Source: an uncultured Bacteroidales bacterium | GTDB lineage: Bacteria > Bacteroidota > Bacteroidia > Bacteroidales > UBA932 | Direction: 5' to 3' | Assembly: GCA_905235085.1 (NCBI GenBank) | Contig: CAJOKD010000006.1 | Coordinates: forward strand, 1 to 64,000 | Length of the DNA: 64,000 bases | Part shown: in pieces, positions 26,408-34,873 of the stretch | Numbering within the stretch: position 1 is the stretch's first letter | Layout of the letters: each line of letters opens with the position of its first letter | Translations under genes and position numbers: made by a program | Notes under the pieces: generated by a model | The model's database searches: none | What the model saw: the letters and a program-made list of their open reading frames with translations, nothing else | Told to the model about the DNA's origin: nothing

Positions 26408-27123
26408 TACCAATTCTTTTCTTTCTGGCGGGACTTGAGGAGTGCGGCCTTTTCTTTCTGGACCTTGTCCTGGGTCTCTTTCTCACGTGCCTGGATGGCT
26501 TTCAGCATCTGCTGGGCCTGCTGAGGTGATATCTTGGCCTCATCCTGAGGAGGCTGCTGTTGTTTCTGGTCGTCCTGACCCTGATTCTGCTCCCTCTCCT
26601 GGTCGTCCTTGCCCTGGCTCTGGTTCTCGTCGTCCTGGTTGTCATTATGGTCCTTGTCCGGGTCCTTGTTGCTTGACCCGCCGCCCTCTTTCTTCAGCAT
26701 AGCTTTCGCATATGCCAGGTTCTCCTTGGCTTCGAGGTCTCCAGGATTGAGGAGCAGGGACTGGGTATATGCCTCCACTGCAGTGTTCCAGTCTTTCTCC
26801 ATACTGGCGACGTTCCCGAGATTGTAGTAATAGTCAGCGGCATTCACCGACCCTGGAGCGGCCTCCTTGAGCCTGTCGAGAGCCTTCCTGGCTTCCCCGT
26901 AATTCTCCTGGCGGTAAAGGGAACCGGCCAGGTTGTAGTTAGCGGCGAACGAAGCGGTATCCTTCACCTGAGCCTTCCGGTACTCGATCTCGGCCTTCTG
27001 CCAGTTACCCTTGTCGTAATGGCGGTTGCCTGCACGCACTTCCTTCCGGTCGACCTGGGCGTACAGGCAGACCGACATCAGGAACAGAGGCAATGCCAGT
27101 GAATATCTCAAGCGCAACATCAT
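26407..27123 (-). CDS. batC: BatC-like TPR protein
   Basis: A 238-residue protein with a signal peptide (about 1-22, ending CLYAQ), TPR units at about 27-140 and a low-complexity Asp/Gln/Asn/Lys-rich tail (about 145-215) before a final helix. This matches BatC, which associates with BatA/BatB in the envelope. It overlaps batB upstream by 4 bp and batD downstream by one base, so translation is probably coupled. Confidence 0.88.
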   Translation of the reverse strand: MMLRLRYSLALPLFLMSVCLYAQVDRKEVRAGNRHYDKGNWQKAEIEYRKAQVKDTASFAANYNLAGSLYRQENYGEARKALDRLKEAAPGSVNAADYYYNLGNVASMEKDWNTAVEAYTQSLLLNPGDLEAKENLAYAKAMLKKEGGGSSNKDPDKDHNDNQDDENQSQGKDDQEREQNQGQDDQKQQQPPQDEAKISPQQAQQMLKAIQAREKETQDKVQKEKAALLKSRQKEKNW

Positions 27124-28127
27124 TTCTTGTCAAACAAATGCCTGCGGGACCTCCTCTCGCCTATGAGCATTTCAAGCACGAAGAAGAAGAGGGATATCCC
27201 CAGGAAGTACATAAACTGTTCGTCGTATTCTTCGAAGACGATGGATTTGAACTCCTCGTCCTCCATTTTCCTAATGTCGTCGATTATCGGGGTCAGGCCG
27301 AATTCATCGTTGCCCGCCCTTACGTAAGCCCCGTTGCCGGCTGAAGCTATCTCCTTGAGAGTCTCTTCGTCCAGCCTGGTCACGACAATCTGACCTTCCT
27401 TATCCTTGAGCAAGCCTCCGGAGACAGGGATAGGCTGCCCCTCCGAAGATCCAACGCCGATGGTATATACCTTGATCCCGGCTTCGGCTGCCTGGGCGGC
27501 TGCAGCCACGGCATCGTCCTCGTGGTTCTCACCGTCGGTAATCACTATTATGGCGCGGCTGTGTTCGCTCTGGGCGCTGAAACTCTTCATCGCCGTCAGC
27601 AAGGCATCGCCTATGGCAGTTCCCTGGACAGGGACGGATTCGGTGGAGATGGAGTTCAGGAACATCTTCGCGCTCACGTAGTCCGTAGTGATAGGAAGCT
27701 GTACGAATGAACTTCCGGCGAATATGATCAGGCCTATGCGGTCGTCCTGAAGCTTGTCGGTTATCCTGGATATGGCCAGCTTCGCCCTTTCGAGACGGTT
27801 AGGGGTGTAATCCCTGGCCAGCATCGAGTTGGAGACATCCAGCACCACCATTATCTCGGCGCCCTTGGCCTTGTGCTCACTCAACTTGGCTCCGATCTGA
27901 GGCCTCGACAGGCCTATCACGAAGAAGAAGAACGCCAGGGAATACAGCAGAGCGCGCACCCATCTCTTGGACTTCGACCAGGACGGCATAAGTCCGTTCA
28001 CAAGATCTTCATCCCCGAACTTGCGAAGCCTGCTGCGACGTACCTTCATCCAAAGCGCAAGGCTGATGAAGAAGAACGGGATCAGCAGCAGAAGCAGCAG
28101 ATATCTTGGATTTGCGAATACTATCAC
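27120..28127 (-). CDS. batB: BatB von Willebrand factor A membrane protein
   Basis: A 335-residue protein with two N-terminal membrane helices (YLLLLLLIPFFFISLALW and YSLAFFFFVIGLS), a vWA domain from about 88 with the MIDAS motif DVSNSMLARDY, and a C-terminal helix (FMYFLGISLFFFVLEMLI). BatB pairs with the paralogous BatA in the Bat complex, linked to oxygen tolerance in Bacteroides fragilis though its biochemistry is unsettled. It overlaps batA by 4 bp. Confidence 0.93.
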   Translation of the reverse strand: MIVFANPRYLLLLLLIPFFFISLALWMKVRRSRLRKFGDEDLVNGLMPSWSKSKRWVRALLYSLAFFFFVIGLSRPQIGAKLSEHKAKGAEIMVVLDVSNSMLARDYTPNRLERAKLAISRITDKLQDDRIGLIIFAGSSFVQLPITTDYVSAKMFLNSISTESVPVQGTAIGDALLTAMKSFSAQSEHSRAIIVITDGENHEDDAVAAAAQAAEAGIKVYTIGVGSSEGQPIPVSGGLLKDKEGQIVVTRLDEETLKEIASAGNGAYVRAGNDEFGLTPIIDDIRKMEDEEFKSIVFEEYDEQFMYFLGISLFFFVLEMLIGERRSRRHLFDKK

Positions 28128-29107
28128 GGCAGCCTCCTGATCAAAAGTTTGACTATCATCTCAAGTACGAGCAGGACCAGGGCCGCAAGGGCATACCTGC
28201 CGTACAGCTCCTTGTATATAGGGAAGCTGTCTATGGTAGTCCTGGTCTTCTCCATCTTGTTTATTTCGGAATATATCTCCGTAAGCTTGGTGTTGTCGGT
28301 GGCCCTGAAGTAGCTGCCTCCGGTCTGGGAAGCAATGCTCTTCAGAAGGTCCTCGTCGATTTCCACCTTCATATTCTGGACCTGGACTCCCCAGGGCGTA
28401 ATCACAGGATAAGGTGCCTCCCCATTTGCGCCGACACCGATCGTATATACCCTTATACCATAGGTTTTCGCAATCTCGGCTGCAGTTTCCGGGGCTATCT
28501 CGCCGCTGTTGTTGACACCGTCGGTGAGCAGTATCACCACACGGCTCTTGGCATCGGAGTCCTTCATCCTGGCAACTGCGGTAGCCAGACCGTTTCCGAT
28601 TGCGGTACCGTCTTCCAGCAGCTCGGTGGAGATCTCCTTCATCATGTTGATCAGCGTGGCACGGTCCGTCGTCAGGGGGCATTGGGTATAGCTTTCTCCT
28701 GCGAACACCACTATTCCCATCCTGTCGGAAGGTCTCTGGGCGATGAATTCGATGGCTATGTCCTTAGCCGCACTTATGCGGTCCGGAGAGAAATCCCTGG
28801 CCAGCATACTGGACGAGACGTCCATCGCGAAAACTATGTCTATTCCCTCCGTATCGATCTTTTCCACCTGGGTCGAAGAACGCGGACGGCAGAGCGCCAC
28901 TATGATCAGGGAGAGGGCGGCTATCCTGACTATGAAAGGAAGGTGCCTGAGCCATCTGAGAGCGGTCCCGCCTCCGGCCTTCCAGGGAGTGGCATTGGAA
29001 ACCCTCAGATGCGGTTTCCTGTCCTTCAGTTCAATATACAGGTAATGCGCCACCAGCAGGGCGGGCAGCAGCAGAAGCCAGAGCAGTTTCGGATATTCGA
29101 AATACAT
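28124..29107 (-). CDS. batA: BatA von Willebrand factor A membrane protein
   Basis: A 327-residue vWA protein with the same topology as BatB: helix at about 6-24, second helix near 55-75, MIDAS DVSSSMLARDFSPDR at about 95-109, and a C-terminal helix. The Thr and Asp MIDAS positions (GTAIGNGLATA and LTDGVNNSGE) are also present. It starts on the stop codon of the preceding gene (TAATG). Confidence 0.93.
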   Translation of the reverse strand: MYFEYPKLLWLLLLPALLVAHYLYIELKDRKPHLRVSNATPWKAGGGTALRWLRHLPFIVRIAALSLIIVALCRPRSSTQVEKIDTEGIDIVFAMDVSSSMLARDFSPDRISAAKDIAIEFIAQRPSDRMGIVVFAGESYTQCPLTTDRATLINMMKEISTELLEDGTAIGNGLATAVARMKDSDAKSRVVILLTDGVNNSGEIAPETAAEIAKTYGIRVYTIGVGANGEAPYPVITPWGVQVQNMKVEIDEDLLKSIASQTGGSYFRATDNTKLTEIYSEINKMEKTRTTIDSFPIYKELYGRYALAALVLLVLEMIVKLLIRRLP

Positions 29108-30102
29108 TATGACTCCCCTTCTTCTTTAGCATCCTCCTGCTCCCGGTCGAGCTGCGACTGGAACGTCGCAGTCACGAAACGTACCGCAGCCGGGAGGGCG
29201 GCGGCATTCTCCTCATCAGAGGCGAAAGCCTTCGCGAACTTCACCAGGTCGGCGGTTTCGAACAGTTCCTTGGTCTGATCGTATAGGTCCGCAGGTAAAT
29301 CCTTGTCTTTCAGCACGGAGAAAATCTCCGCGGTAGTCATCTCTGGCGCATCTATCCCGAATCTGGCATCGATGTATTCCCTGAGAGTGTCGGTGATTCC
29401 GGAATACAGTATCTTCTGCTTCTCCGGAGCCCAGTACTTGCTGCCCCTGTATTGCTCTAGTTTCCTGAGAGCCACGACGTAAGGAGGATCCTTGTGGCCG
29501 GAGGCCGGGGATTCCTTCTTCCTGCGTGAGGCCAGCAGTGCCCAAACCAGGATGCAGAGGACAGCGAATGCCCAGACTGCGAGGATATAAGGCAATATTT
29601 CCCGGAGAGTGACCGGATACCTGATCTGTCCCTTTATGTCGTGTACCTTGTAGGAAGACGTGTCCACGGGCATCGTGCGCACGTCGAGTGTCTGAGGATC
29701 GAACAGCAGGGAATCTATCCTGCCTTCCACATCCGACTTCAGGACAGGAAGCCGCGGCAGTTCGTAGAGGCCCTCGTCGAAGGAAGTGATGACCATATAT
29801 ACATCGATGTCGTAGGTCTTCGACGTTTTGCGGCCGCCGTAGACCTTGACCGTGTCCGCTACCCAGGGCTGTACTACCACGATGCTGTCCATCAAACCTT
29901 TGGAGAGGTCGGCAAGTCCGAGGCCGGTGCCTTCGGGAACGCCTTTCAGATGGAACCCGTATCGGAACTGGTCACCTATCAGGACCGAATCCCTCGGCTG
30001 AAGGGGTTCCAGGAAGGAGCCTTCCATCTCCACCATCTGCCCGTAAGCAAGCATTGGAACTACCAGGCAGATGACAGTCAGTAAAAAGGAAAATCTTTTC
30101 AT
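29107..30102 (-). CDS. BatD-like/oxygen-tolerance operon membrane protein
   Basis: The 331-residue protein has a signal peptide, a beta-rich extracytoplasmic region (about 24-170), one membrane helix (about 171-193, ILPYILAVWAFAVLCILVWALL) and a cytoplasmic C-terminal helical domain with YVVALRKLEQYRG and DTLREYIDARFGIDAPEMTTAEI. The C-terminal part resembles that of BatD and of DUF4381-type proteins found next to DUF58 genes. The position between the DUF58 gene and batA is standard for Bat operons. No enzymatic motif is seen. Confidence 0.7.
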   Translation of the reverse strand: MKRFSFLLTVICLVVPMLAYGQMVEMEGSFLEPLQPRDSVLIGDQFRYGFHLKGVPEGTGLGLADLSKGLMDSIVVVQPWVADTVKVYGGRKTSKTYDIDVYMVITSFDEGLYELPRLPVLKSDVEGRIDSLLFDPQTLDVRTMPVDTSSYKVHDIKGQIRYPVTLREILPYILAVWAFAVLCILVWALLASRRKKESPASGHKDPPYVVALRKLEQYRGSKYWAPEKQKILYSGITDTLREYIDARFGIDAPEMTTAEIFSVLKDKDLPADLYDQTKELFETADLVKFAKAFASDEENAAALPAAVRFVTATFQSQLDREQEDAKEEGES

Positions 30103-30105
30103 ATC

Positions 30106-30999
30106 CTATCTCCTCCCGAAAAATGCCATCAGTCCTTTCACGTAGTCATCGCCGGTGGCGATATCGACTGAATCGATCTGGTAGCGGTTGAAAAGCTTGG
30201 TCTCATTGTCCGCGACTGAAGCGAACCATTTGGAGTATTCAGCGCGGACTCTCTTGCTGGAAGTATTCACCCAGGCCGACTGTCCGGTCTCCGAATCCTT
30301 GATGTGGACAAGGCCTACAGGCGGGATGGTCTTTTCCCTGCGGTCGTGGACCTTGATCACTGATATGTCGTGCCGGTTACGGGCGACCTTGAGCGCTTCC
30401 TCGTACCGGGGAGTCCCGTCAGGATTGACATCCAGCATATCGGAAAGCACGAATGCCGTGCACTTCTTCTTCATTGCATTGGTAAGATACCTGAGAGCCT
30501 CTCCGACATCGGTGCCGTCAGATTCAGGCTTCAGTTCTATTATCTCCCTGATTATGTGGAGCAGGTGGCTGCGACCCTTCTTCGGCGGGATGAACTTCTC
30601 CACCCGGTCGCTGAAGAACAGGGCCCCGACTTTGTCGTTGTTGATGACGGCGGAGAAACTGAGTACGGCCGCAATCTCGGCAAGAAGGTCCCTCTTGGTC
30701 TTCACTTCTGTCCCGAACAAGCCCGAACGGCTTATATCTATCAGAAGGACGACGGTCATCTCCCTTTCCTCCTCGTAGACCTTTACATAGGGCGCCCGGA
30801 GCCTGGCGGTGACGTTCCAGTCCATAGACCTCGGATCGTCGCCGTACTGGTACTCGCGCACCTCGCTGAAAGCCATTCCCCGTCCCTTGAAGGCGCTATG
30901 GTATTCGCCGGCAAAGATCTGGTGGGACAGAGCCCTGGTACGGATCTCTATCTTACGGACTTTGCGGAGCAGGTCGTTGGCTGATTGGCTTGAAGGCAT
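30106..30999 (-). CDS. DUF58 domain protein of the Bat operon
   Basis: A 297-residue cytoplasmic-type protein with the DUF58 hallmark YQYGDDPRSMDWNVTARL at about 50-67, followed by a degenerate vWA-like fold with LLIDISRSGLFG. It contains no membrane helix. DUF58 proteins accompany MoxR ATPases and vWA proteins and are thought to act in complex assembly. It sits 12 bp after moxR. Confidence 0.92.
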   Translation of the reverse strand: MPSSQSANDLLRKVRKIEIRTRALSHQIFAGEYHSAFKGRGMAFSEVREYQYGDDPRSMDWNVTARLRAPYVKVYEEEREMTVVLLIDISRSGLFGTEVKTKRDLLAEIAAVLSFSAVINNDKVGALFFSDRVEKFIPPKKGRSHLLHIIREIIELKPESDGTDVGEALRYLTNAMKKKCTAFVLSDMLDVNPDGTPRYEEALKVARNRHDISVIKVHDRREKTIPPVGLVHIKDSETGQSAWVNTSSKRVRAEYSKWFASVADNETKLFNRYQIDSVDIATGDDYVKGLMAFFGRR

Positions 31000-31011
31000 A
31001 TCTGTGAAAGG

Positions 31012-32004
31012 TTACGGAACCTGCACTGCGTTGATGACCTCTGCTATGATCTGCTCGGTGGTGACATTCTCGGCCTCCGCCTCGTAGGTCAGGCCTATCC
31101 TGTGGCGCAGAACCTCGTTGCAGACGGCCCTGACATCCTCCGGGATCACATATCCCCTCCTCCTTATGAAGGCATATGCCTTGGACGCCATCGCGAGAGA
31201 GATGCTGGCACGAGGAGATCCCCCGAACGAAACCAGATCCTTGAGCTTGCCCAGGCCATATTCCTCCGGAGTCCTGGTGGCATAGACTATGTCCACGATG
31301 TATCTCTCTATCTTTTCATCCATATATACATCCCGAACCACCTTGCGGGCATTGACTATGTCTTCGGGTTTGATCACAGGGCTGGCCTTCGGGAACTCGC
31401 CGGAATTGTTCATCCTGATGATCTGCTTCTCTTCTTCCTTCTTTGGATATCCGACGACCACCTTCAGCATGAAACGGTCCACCTGCGCCTCCGGAAGAGG
31501 ATAAGTACCTTCCTGCTCGATAGGGTTCTGAGTCGCCATCACCAGGAAAGGCTCGGGCAGCTTGAAAGTGTCGTCTCCGATAGTTACCTGACGCTCCTGC
31601 ATCGCCTCGAGGAGGGCCGACTGCACCTTTGCCGGAGAACGGTTGATCTCATCTGCAAGGACGAAGTTTGCGAAAACAGGTCCCTTGTGGACCTCGAACT
31701 TCTCATCCTTCTGGGAATATATCATAGTTCCTACGAGGTCGGCCGGGAGTAAGTCCGGAGTGAACTGGATCCTGCTGAACTTGGCATCTATGGCCTGAGA
31801 CAAAGTGCTGATAGCCAGCGTCTTTGCAAGTCCCGGGACACCCTCGAGGAGGATATGTCCGTTAGCCAGGAGACCGATCATCAGGTTTTCGACCAGGTGT
31901 TTCTGGCCCACAATCACTTTCCCCATTTCAAGGGACAGCATATCCACGAATGCACTTTCCTGCTGGATCCTGTCGTTCAATTCTTTGATGTTAACACTTT
32001 CCAT
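31012..32004 (-). CDS. MoxR family AAA+ ATPase
   Basis: A 330-residue AAA+ protein and the first gene of the Bat operon. Walker A GVPGLAKTLA lies at about 56-65, Walker B FVLADEINRSPAKVQSALLEAM at about 116-137, sensor 1 VMATQNPIEQEGTYPLPEAQ near 160-179, and the lid domain follows. MoxR proteins act as chaperones that help vWA proteins assemble or load metal. No strict -7 box is visible before its start. Confidence 0.95.
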   Translation of the reverse strand: MESVNIKELNDRIQQESAFVDMLSLEMGKVIVGQKHLVENLMIGLLANGHILLEGVPGLAKTLAISTLSQAIDAKFSRIQFTPDLLPADLVGTMIYSQKDEKFEVHKGPVFANFVLADEINRSPAKVQSALLEAMQERQVTIGDDTFKLPEPFLVMATQNPIEQEGTYPLPEAQVDRFMLKVVVGYPKKEEEKQIIRMNNSGEFPKASPVIKPEDIVNARKVVRDVYMDEKIERYIVDIVYATRTPEEYGLGKLKDLVSFGGSPRASISLAMASKAYAFIRRRGYVIPEDVRAVCNEVLRHRIGLTYEAEAENVTTEQIIAEVINAVQVP

Positions 32005-32020
32005 ATTGTAGTTAATTGCT

Positions 32021-32028
32021 TATTTTTG
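32021..32028 (+). promoter_or_regulatory. TATTTTTG -7 box for truA
   Basis: An exact TAnnTTTG element 23 bases before the truA ATG, within the 46-bp divergent gap between moxR and truA. Confidence 0.5.
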
Positions 32029-32050
32029 TCTGTCGGTCAATCCATTAAAA

Positions 32051-32821
32051 ATGCGCTACAAGATCACCTTGTCCTACGACGGCTCCCAATTCTGCGGCTG
32101 GCAGATCCAAAACGATGCGATCACCATCCAAGAGTGTCTCCAGAATGCTCTTTCGACTCTCTTGAAGGAAGATACGACCGTTACGGGGGCTGGCAGAACA
32201 GATTCGAAGGTTAATGCAATAAGTTATGTCGCTCACTTCGAAACGGCTGCCCGCGACCTTGACGCCGGGGATTTCGGCTACAAAATAAATGCCATCCTGC
32301 CACGTGGAATAGTGGTCCATTCGATAGTTCCGGCGGCCGATGATTTCCACGCCAGGTTCTCCGCCAGGATGCGGGAATACAAGTATTTCATCCACCGCAA
32401 GAAAGACCCGTTCGTGAGCGGGTATTCCTATCTCTACACCTTCCGAATCGACGTCGACAAGATGAACGAGGCGGCAGCCCTGCTGCTAGGCGAACACGAT
32501 TTTTCCTGCTTCGAAAAGGTAGGGAGCGACAACAAGACATCGATATGCAAGGTATCGTATGCCCGGTGGGAAACCTATACCCCCGATCACGTAAGACTTA
32601 TGGGATATCCCGCCGGAGAAGACGATTATCTGGTGTTCACCATCCGTGCGGACCGGTTTTTGCGGAATATGGTGAGGGCCGTCGTAGGTTCCCTGCTCGA
32701 GATCGGCAGGGGCCGGCACGACCAGGACTGGATGGGGGGACTCCTCCAGGGTGGCTCACGCAGTGATGCAGGGGAATCCGTCCCCGGACATCCACTGTTC
32801 CTGACAAAGGTAGAATATTAG
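32051..32821 (+). CDS. truA: tRNA pseudouridine(38-40) synthase TruA
   Basis: TruA makes pseudouridine at positions 38-40 of tRNA anticodon stems. The 256-residue protein has SYDGSQFCGWQIQ near the start, the catalytic Asp in GAGRTD (about 46-51), AREYKYFI-like RMREYKYFI and the late FTIRADRFLRNMVRAVVGSLLEIG. The segment after the catalytic Asp is SKVNA where the family usually has AGVHA or TGVHA, so a conserved Gly and His are replaced. Other motifs are intact, so I keep the assignment. Confidence 0.93.
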   Translation: MRYKITLSYDGSQFCGWQIQNDAITIQECLQNALSTLLKEDTTVTGAGRTDSKVNAISYVAHFETAARDLDAGDFGYKINAILPRGIVVHSIVPAADDFHARFSARMREYKYFIHRKKDPFVSGYSYLYTFRIDVDKMNEAAALLLGEHDFSCFEKVGSDNKTSICKVSYARWETYTPDHVRLMGYPAGEDDYLVFTIRADRFLRNMVRAVVGSLLEIGRGRHDQDWMGGLLQGGSRSDAGESVPGHPLFLTKVEY

Positions 32822-32841
32822 AGAATCTCGATTTTTTTGAC

Positions 32842-32849
32842 TACCTTTG
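32842..32849 (+). promoter_or_regulatory. TACCTTTG -7 box for exbB-exbD-tonB
   Basis: An exact TAnnTTTG element 40 bases before the exbB ATG at 32890. Confidence 0.5.
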
Positions 32850-32889
32850 TAGATTGATGATTTGAATTTTTAAAACGTACGAAATAATT

Positions 32890-33618
32890 ATGATCTTCCA
32901 ACTTTTACAGGTAGGTGTCGATTCCGCCGCGGCCCAGATGGCCGACTCACTTGCCAACGCCGCATCTTCAGCTCCACAGCAGGTAGAGCAGTCATATTCA
33001 CTCATCCAGATGGCAGTCAAGGGCGGATGGCTTATGATCGTCCTCGCGATCCTGTCAGTCATCGCCATCTACATATTCGGAAAGAAATGGTGGATGATCC
33101 ACAAGGCCCAGCAGGTGGACAAGAACTTTATGAGGGATATCCGCGATTATATTCACGAAGGTAAGGTGAAGAGCGCCGTTTCCCTTTGCGAGAAGTTCGA
33201 CTCCCCTGTCGCTCGCATCACCCAGAAAGGAATCGAGCGTATCGGCAGGCCGCTGAACGACATCCAGACCGCGGTCGAGAACTGCGGCAACGTTGAGATC
33301 GCAAGGCTCGAGAAGGGTCTGCCGGCACTTGCTACCATAGCCGGAGGTGCCCCTATGATCGGATTCCTCGGAACGGTCCTCGGTATGGTACAGGCCTTCT
33401 TCAACATGGCCAACGCAGGCAACAACATCGACATAACCCTCCTCTCCAGCGGTATCTACACCGCTATGATCACCACGGTCGGAGGTCTTATCGTCGGTAT
33501 CCTCGCCTACTTCGGCTACAATTACCTAAACTCCCAGATATCCAATCTTGTCTACAAGATGGAGAGCACGACCATCGACTTTATGGACCTTCTGCACGAA
33601 CCTGCAGATAACGAATAG
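32890..33618 (+). CDS. exbB: ExbB/TolQ/MotA family proton channel
   Basis: A 242-residue inner-membrane protein with three helices (about 42-62, 145-170 and 185-210) and the MotA/TolQ/ExbB signature GAPMIGFLGTVLGMVQAFF. ExbB forms the proton-conducting pentamer that energises TonB. It heads a three-gene operon with exbD and tonB. No TonB-dependent receptor gene lies nearby, so it may be the general energy system. Confidence 0.93.
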   Translation: MIFQLLQVGVDSAAAQMADSLANAASSAPQQVEQSYSLIQMAVKGGWLMIVLAILSVIAIYIFGKKWWMIHKAQQVDKNFMRDIRDYIHEGKVKSAVSLCEKFDSPVARITQKGIERIGRPLNDIQTAVENCGNVEIARLEKGLPALATIAGGAPMIGFLGTVLGMVQAFFNMANAGNNIDITLLSSGIYTAMITTVGGLIVGILAYFGYNYLNSQISNLVYKMESTTIDFMDLLHEPADNE

Positions 33619-33629
33619 GAGAAAAGGAA

Positions 33630-34040
33630 ATGGCATTCAAGAGAACCACTAAGGTCCTTTCAGACCTGGGCAGCACATCTATGACTGACCTGGTGTTCCT
33701 GTTGCTGATCTTTTTCCTGGTCACTTCGACGCTGGTCAATCCGAATGCGCTCAAGCTGCTGCTTCCGAAGAGCACCGGCCAGGTGACCGCAAAGCCTACG
33801 GTCAGCGTATCCATCAAGGACTGGGGACACGACCGCTATACCTATCACCTCAACGGAGATGAAACTCCTGTCCTATATTCCGAATTGGAAGACGGTCTCG
33901 TGGAGCTTCTCCAGAGTGAAGAGGATCCGACTTTCTCCATCTATTCCGATGAGAGCGTTCCGATCAAGGAGGTGGTTTCGATTATGAACATCGCCAAGCG
34001 GAACCATTACAAGGTGATACTGGCGACACAACCCGAGTGA
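33630..34040 (+). CDS. exbD: ExbD/TolR family protein
   Basis: A 136-residue protein with one N-terminal helix (SMTDLVFLLLIFFLVTSTLV) carrying the conserved membrane Asp (the D in SMTDLVF) and a periplasmic domain ending in EVVSIMNIAKRNHYKVILATQPE. This is the ExbD partner of ExbB, the residue being the proton carrier in the family. It begins 11 bp after exbB. Confidence 0.93.
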   Translation: MAFKRTTKVLSDLGSTSMTDLVFLLLIFFLVTSTLVNPNALKLLLPKSTGQVTAKPTVSVSIKDWGHDRYTYHLNGDETPVLYSELEDGLVELLQSEEDPTFSIYSDESVPIKEVVSIMNIAKRNHYKVILATQPE

Positions 34041-34058
34041 CAGGAAACGGAATAAGGT

Positions 34059-34829
34059 ATGAAACAGTATCTGCGTGAAAGGGAAAAGGATGCGAAGACT
34101 TCGACGGGAGCCGGAGTCGTCCTCACCGTCGGCATACATTTGGTGATCCTGCTCTGCTGCGCTTTCACGGGAATGAAATACCTGTACCCTCCACCTCCGG
34201 AGGAGACTTTCCTGATCGATTTCGAGCAGGAAGAGGAGATCGAGATCAAGAGGGAGCTGCAAGGAAGGCAGCCCCAGGCGGAAGAGATCGATCTCAGCAA
34301 GCCGGTGGAACTGGTCCAGAGGAGCGAGTCTCCTCACAAGTCGGACAAGCCGGCTAAGACTGCCCAGGCGAAACCGGACAGCCACGGCGACGTGGAAACA
34401 CCGGCTCCGAAAGAAGATGTCAACAAGAACGCCCTCTTCCCCGGGATGAGCAAGAAGGATTCCTCTAACGCTCCTCACTCCGCCACCGATCCGTCCGCCG
34501 GATTCAAGGCCGGACATCCGAAGGGGAATACTTCCAGCGGTAAGGCCGATGGCGTTCCAAACGCCCGTCTCAAGGGCAGGAACGTGCTCGGAGCCCTACC
34601 TAAGCCTGATTACACTGTCCAGGACGAAGGTACCGTGGTAGTGGAAATCTGGGTGAACAAGAGCGGCAATGTCACGAAGGCACTGGCCGGTGCCCAGGGT
34701 ACGACCGTGAGCAATCCTACCCTTTGGGCCGCTGCAAGGGTAGCAGCGATGAAGACGCATTTCAACCAGAGCGCAGACGCTCCGGAACTCCAGCAAGGAA
34801 CAATTACTTATATTTTCAAACTCAAGTAA
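34059..34829 (+). CDS. tonB: TonB-family energy transducer
   Basis: The 256-residue protein has an N-terminal helix (about 20-40, VVLTVGIHLVILLCCAFTGM), a charged Pro/Lys/Glu-rich spacer (about 45-170) and a C-terminal TonB-like domain (about 185-256) with GTVVVEIWVNKSGNVTKA and NPTLWAAARVAAMKTHF. It transmits the ExbBD proton-motive force to outer-membrane receptors. A TolA-type role cannot be excluded, but the C-terminal domain fits TonB. It starts 18 bp after exbD. Confidence 0.85.
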   Translation: MKQYLREREKDAKTSTGAGVVLTVGIHLVILLCCAFTGMKYLYPPPPEETFLIDFEQEEEIEIKRELQGRQPQAEEIDLSKPVELVQRSESPHKSDKPAKTAQAKPDSHGDVETPAPKEDVNKNALFPGMSKKDSSNAPHSATDPSAGFKAGHPKGNTSSGKADGVPNARLKGRNVLGALPKPDYTVQDEGTVVVEIWVNKSGNVTKALAGAQGTTVSNPTLWAAARVAAMKTHFNQSADAPELQQGTITYIFKLK

Positions 34830-34873
34830 GAGATTTATTTACATCTAAAAGTGGCGTGAGCCACAAAGTATTT

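Noticed and set aside
28106..29278. A 390-codon plus-strand frame across batA
   Set aside because: It lies opposite MIDAS-bearing batA and its product has no known fold; a codon-bias shadow.
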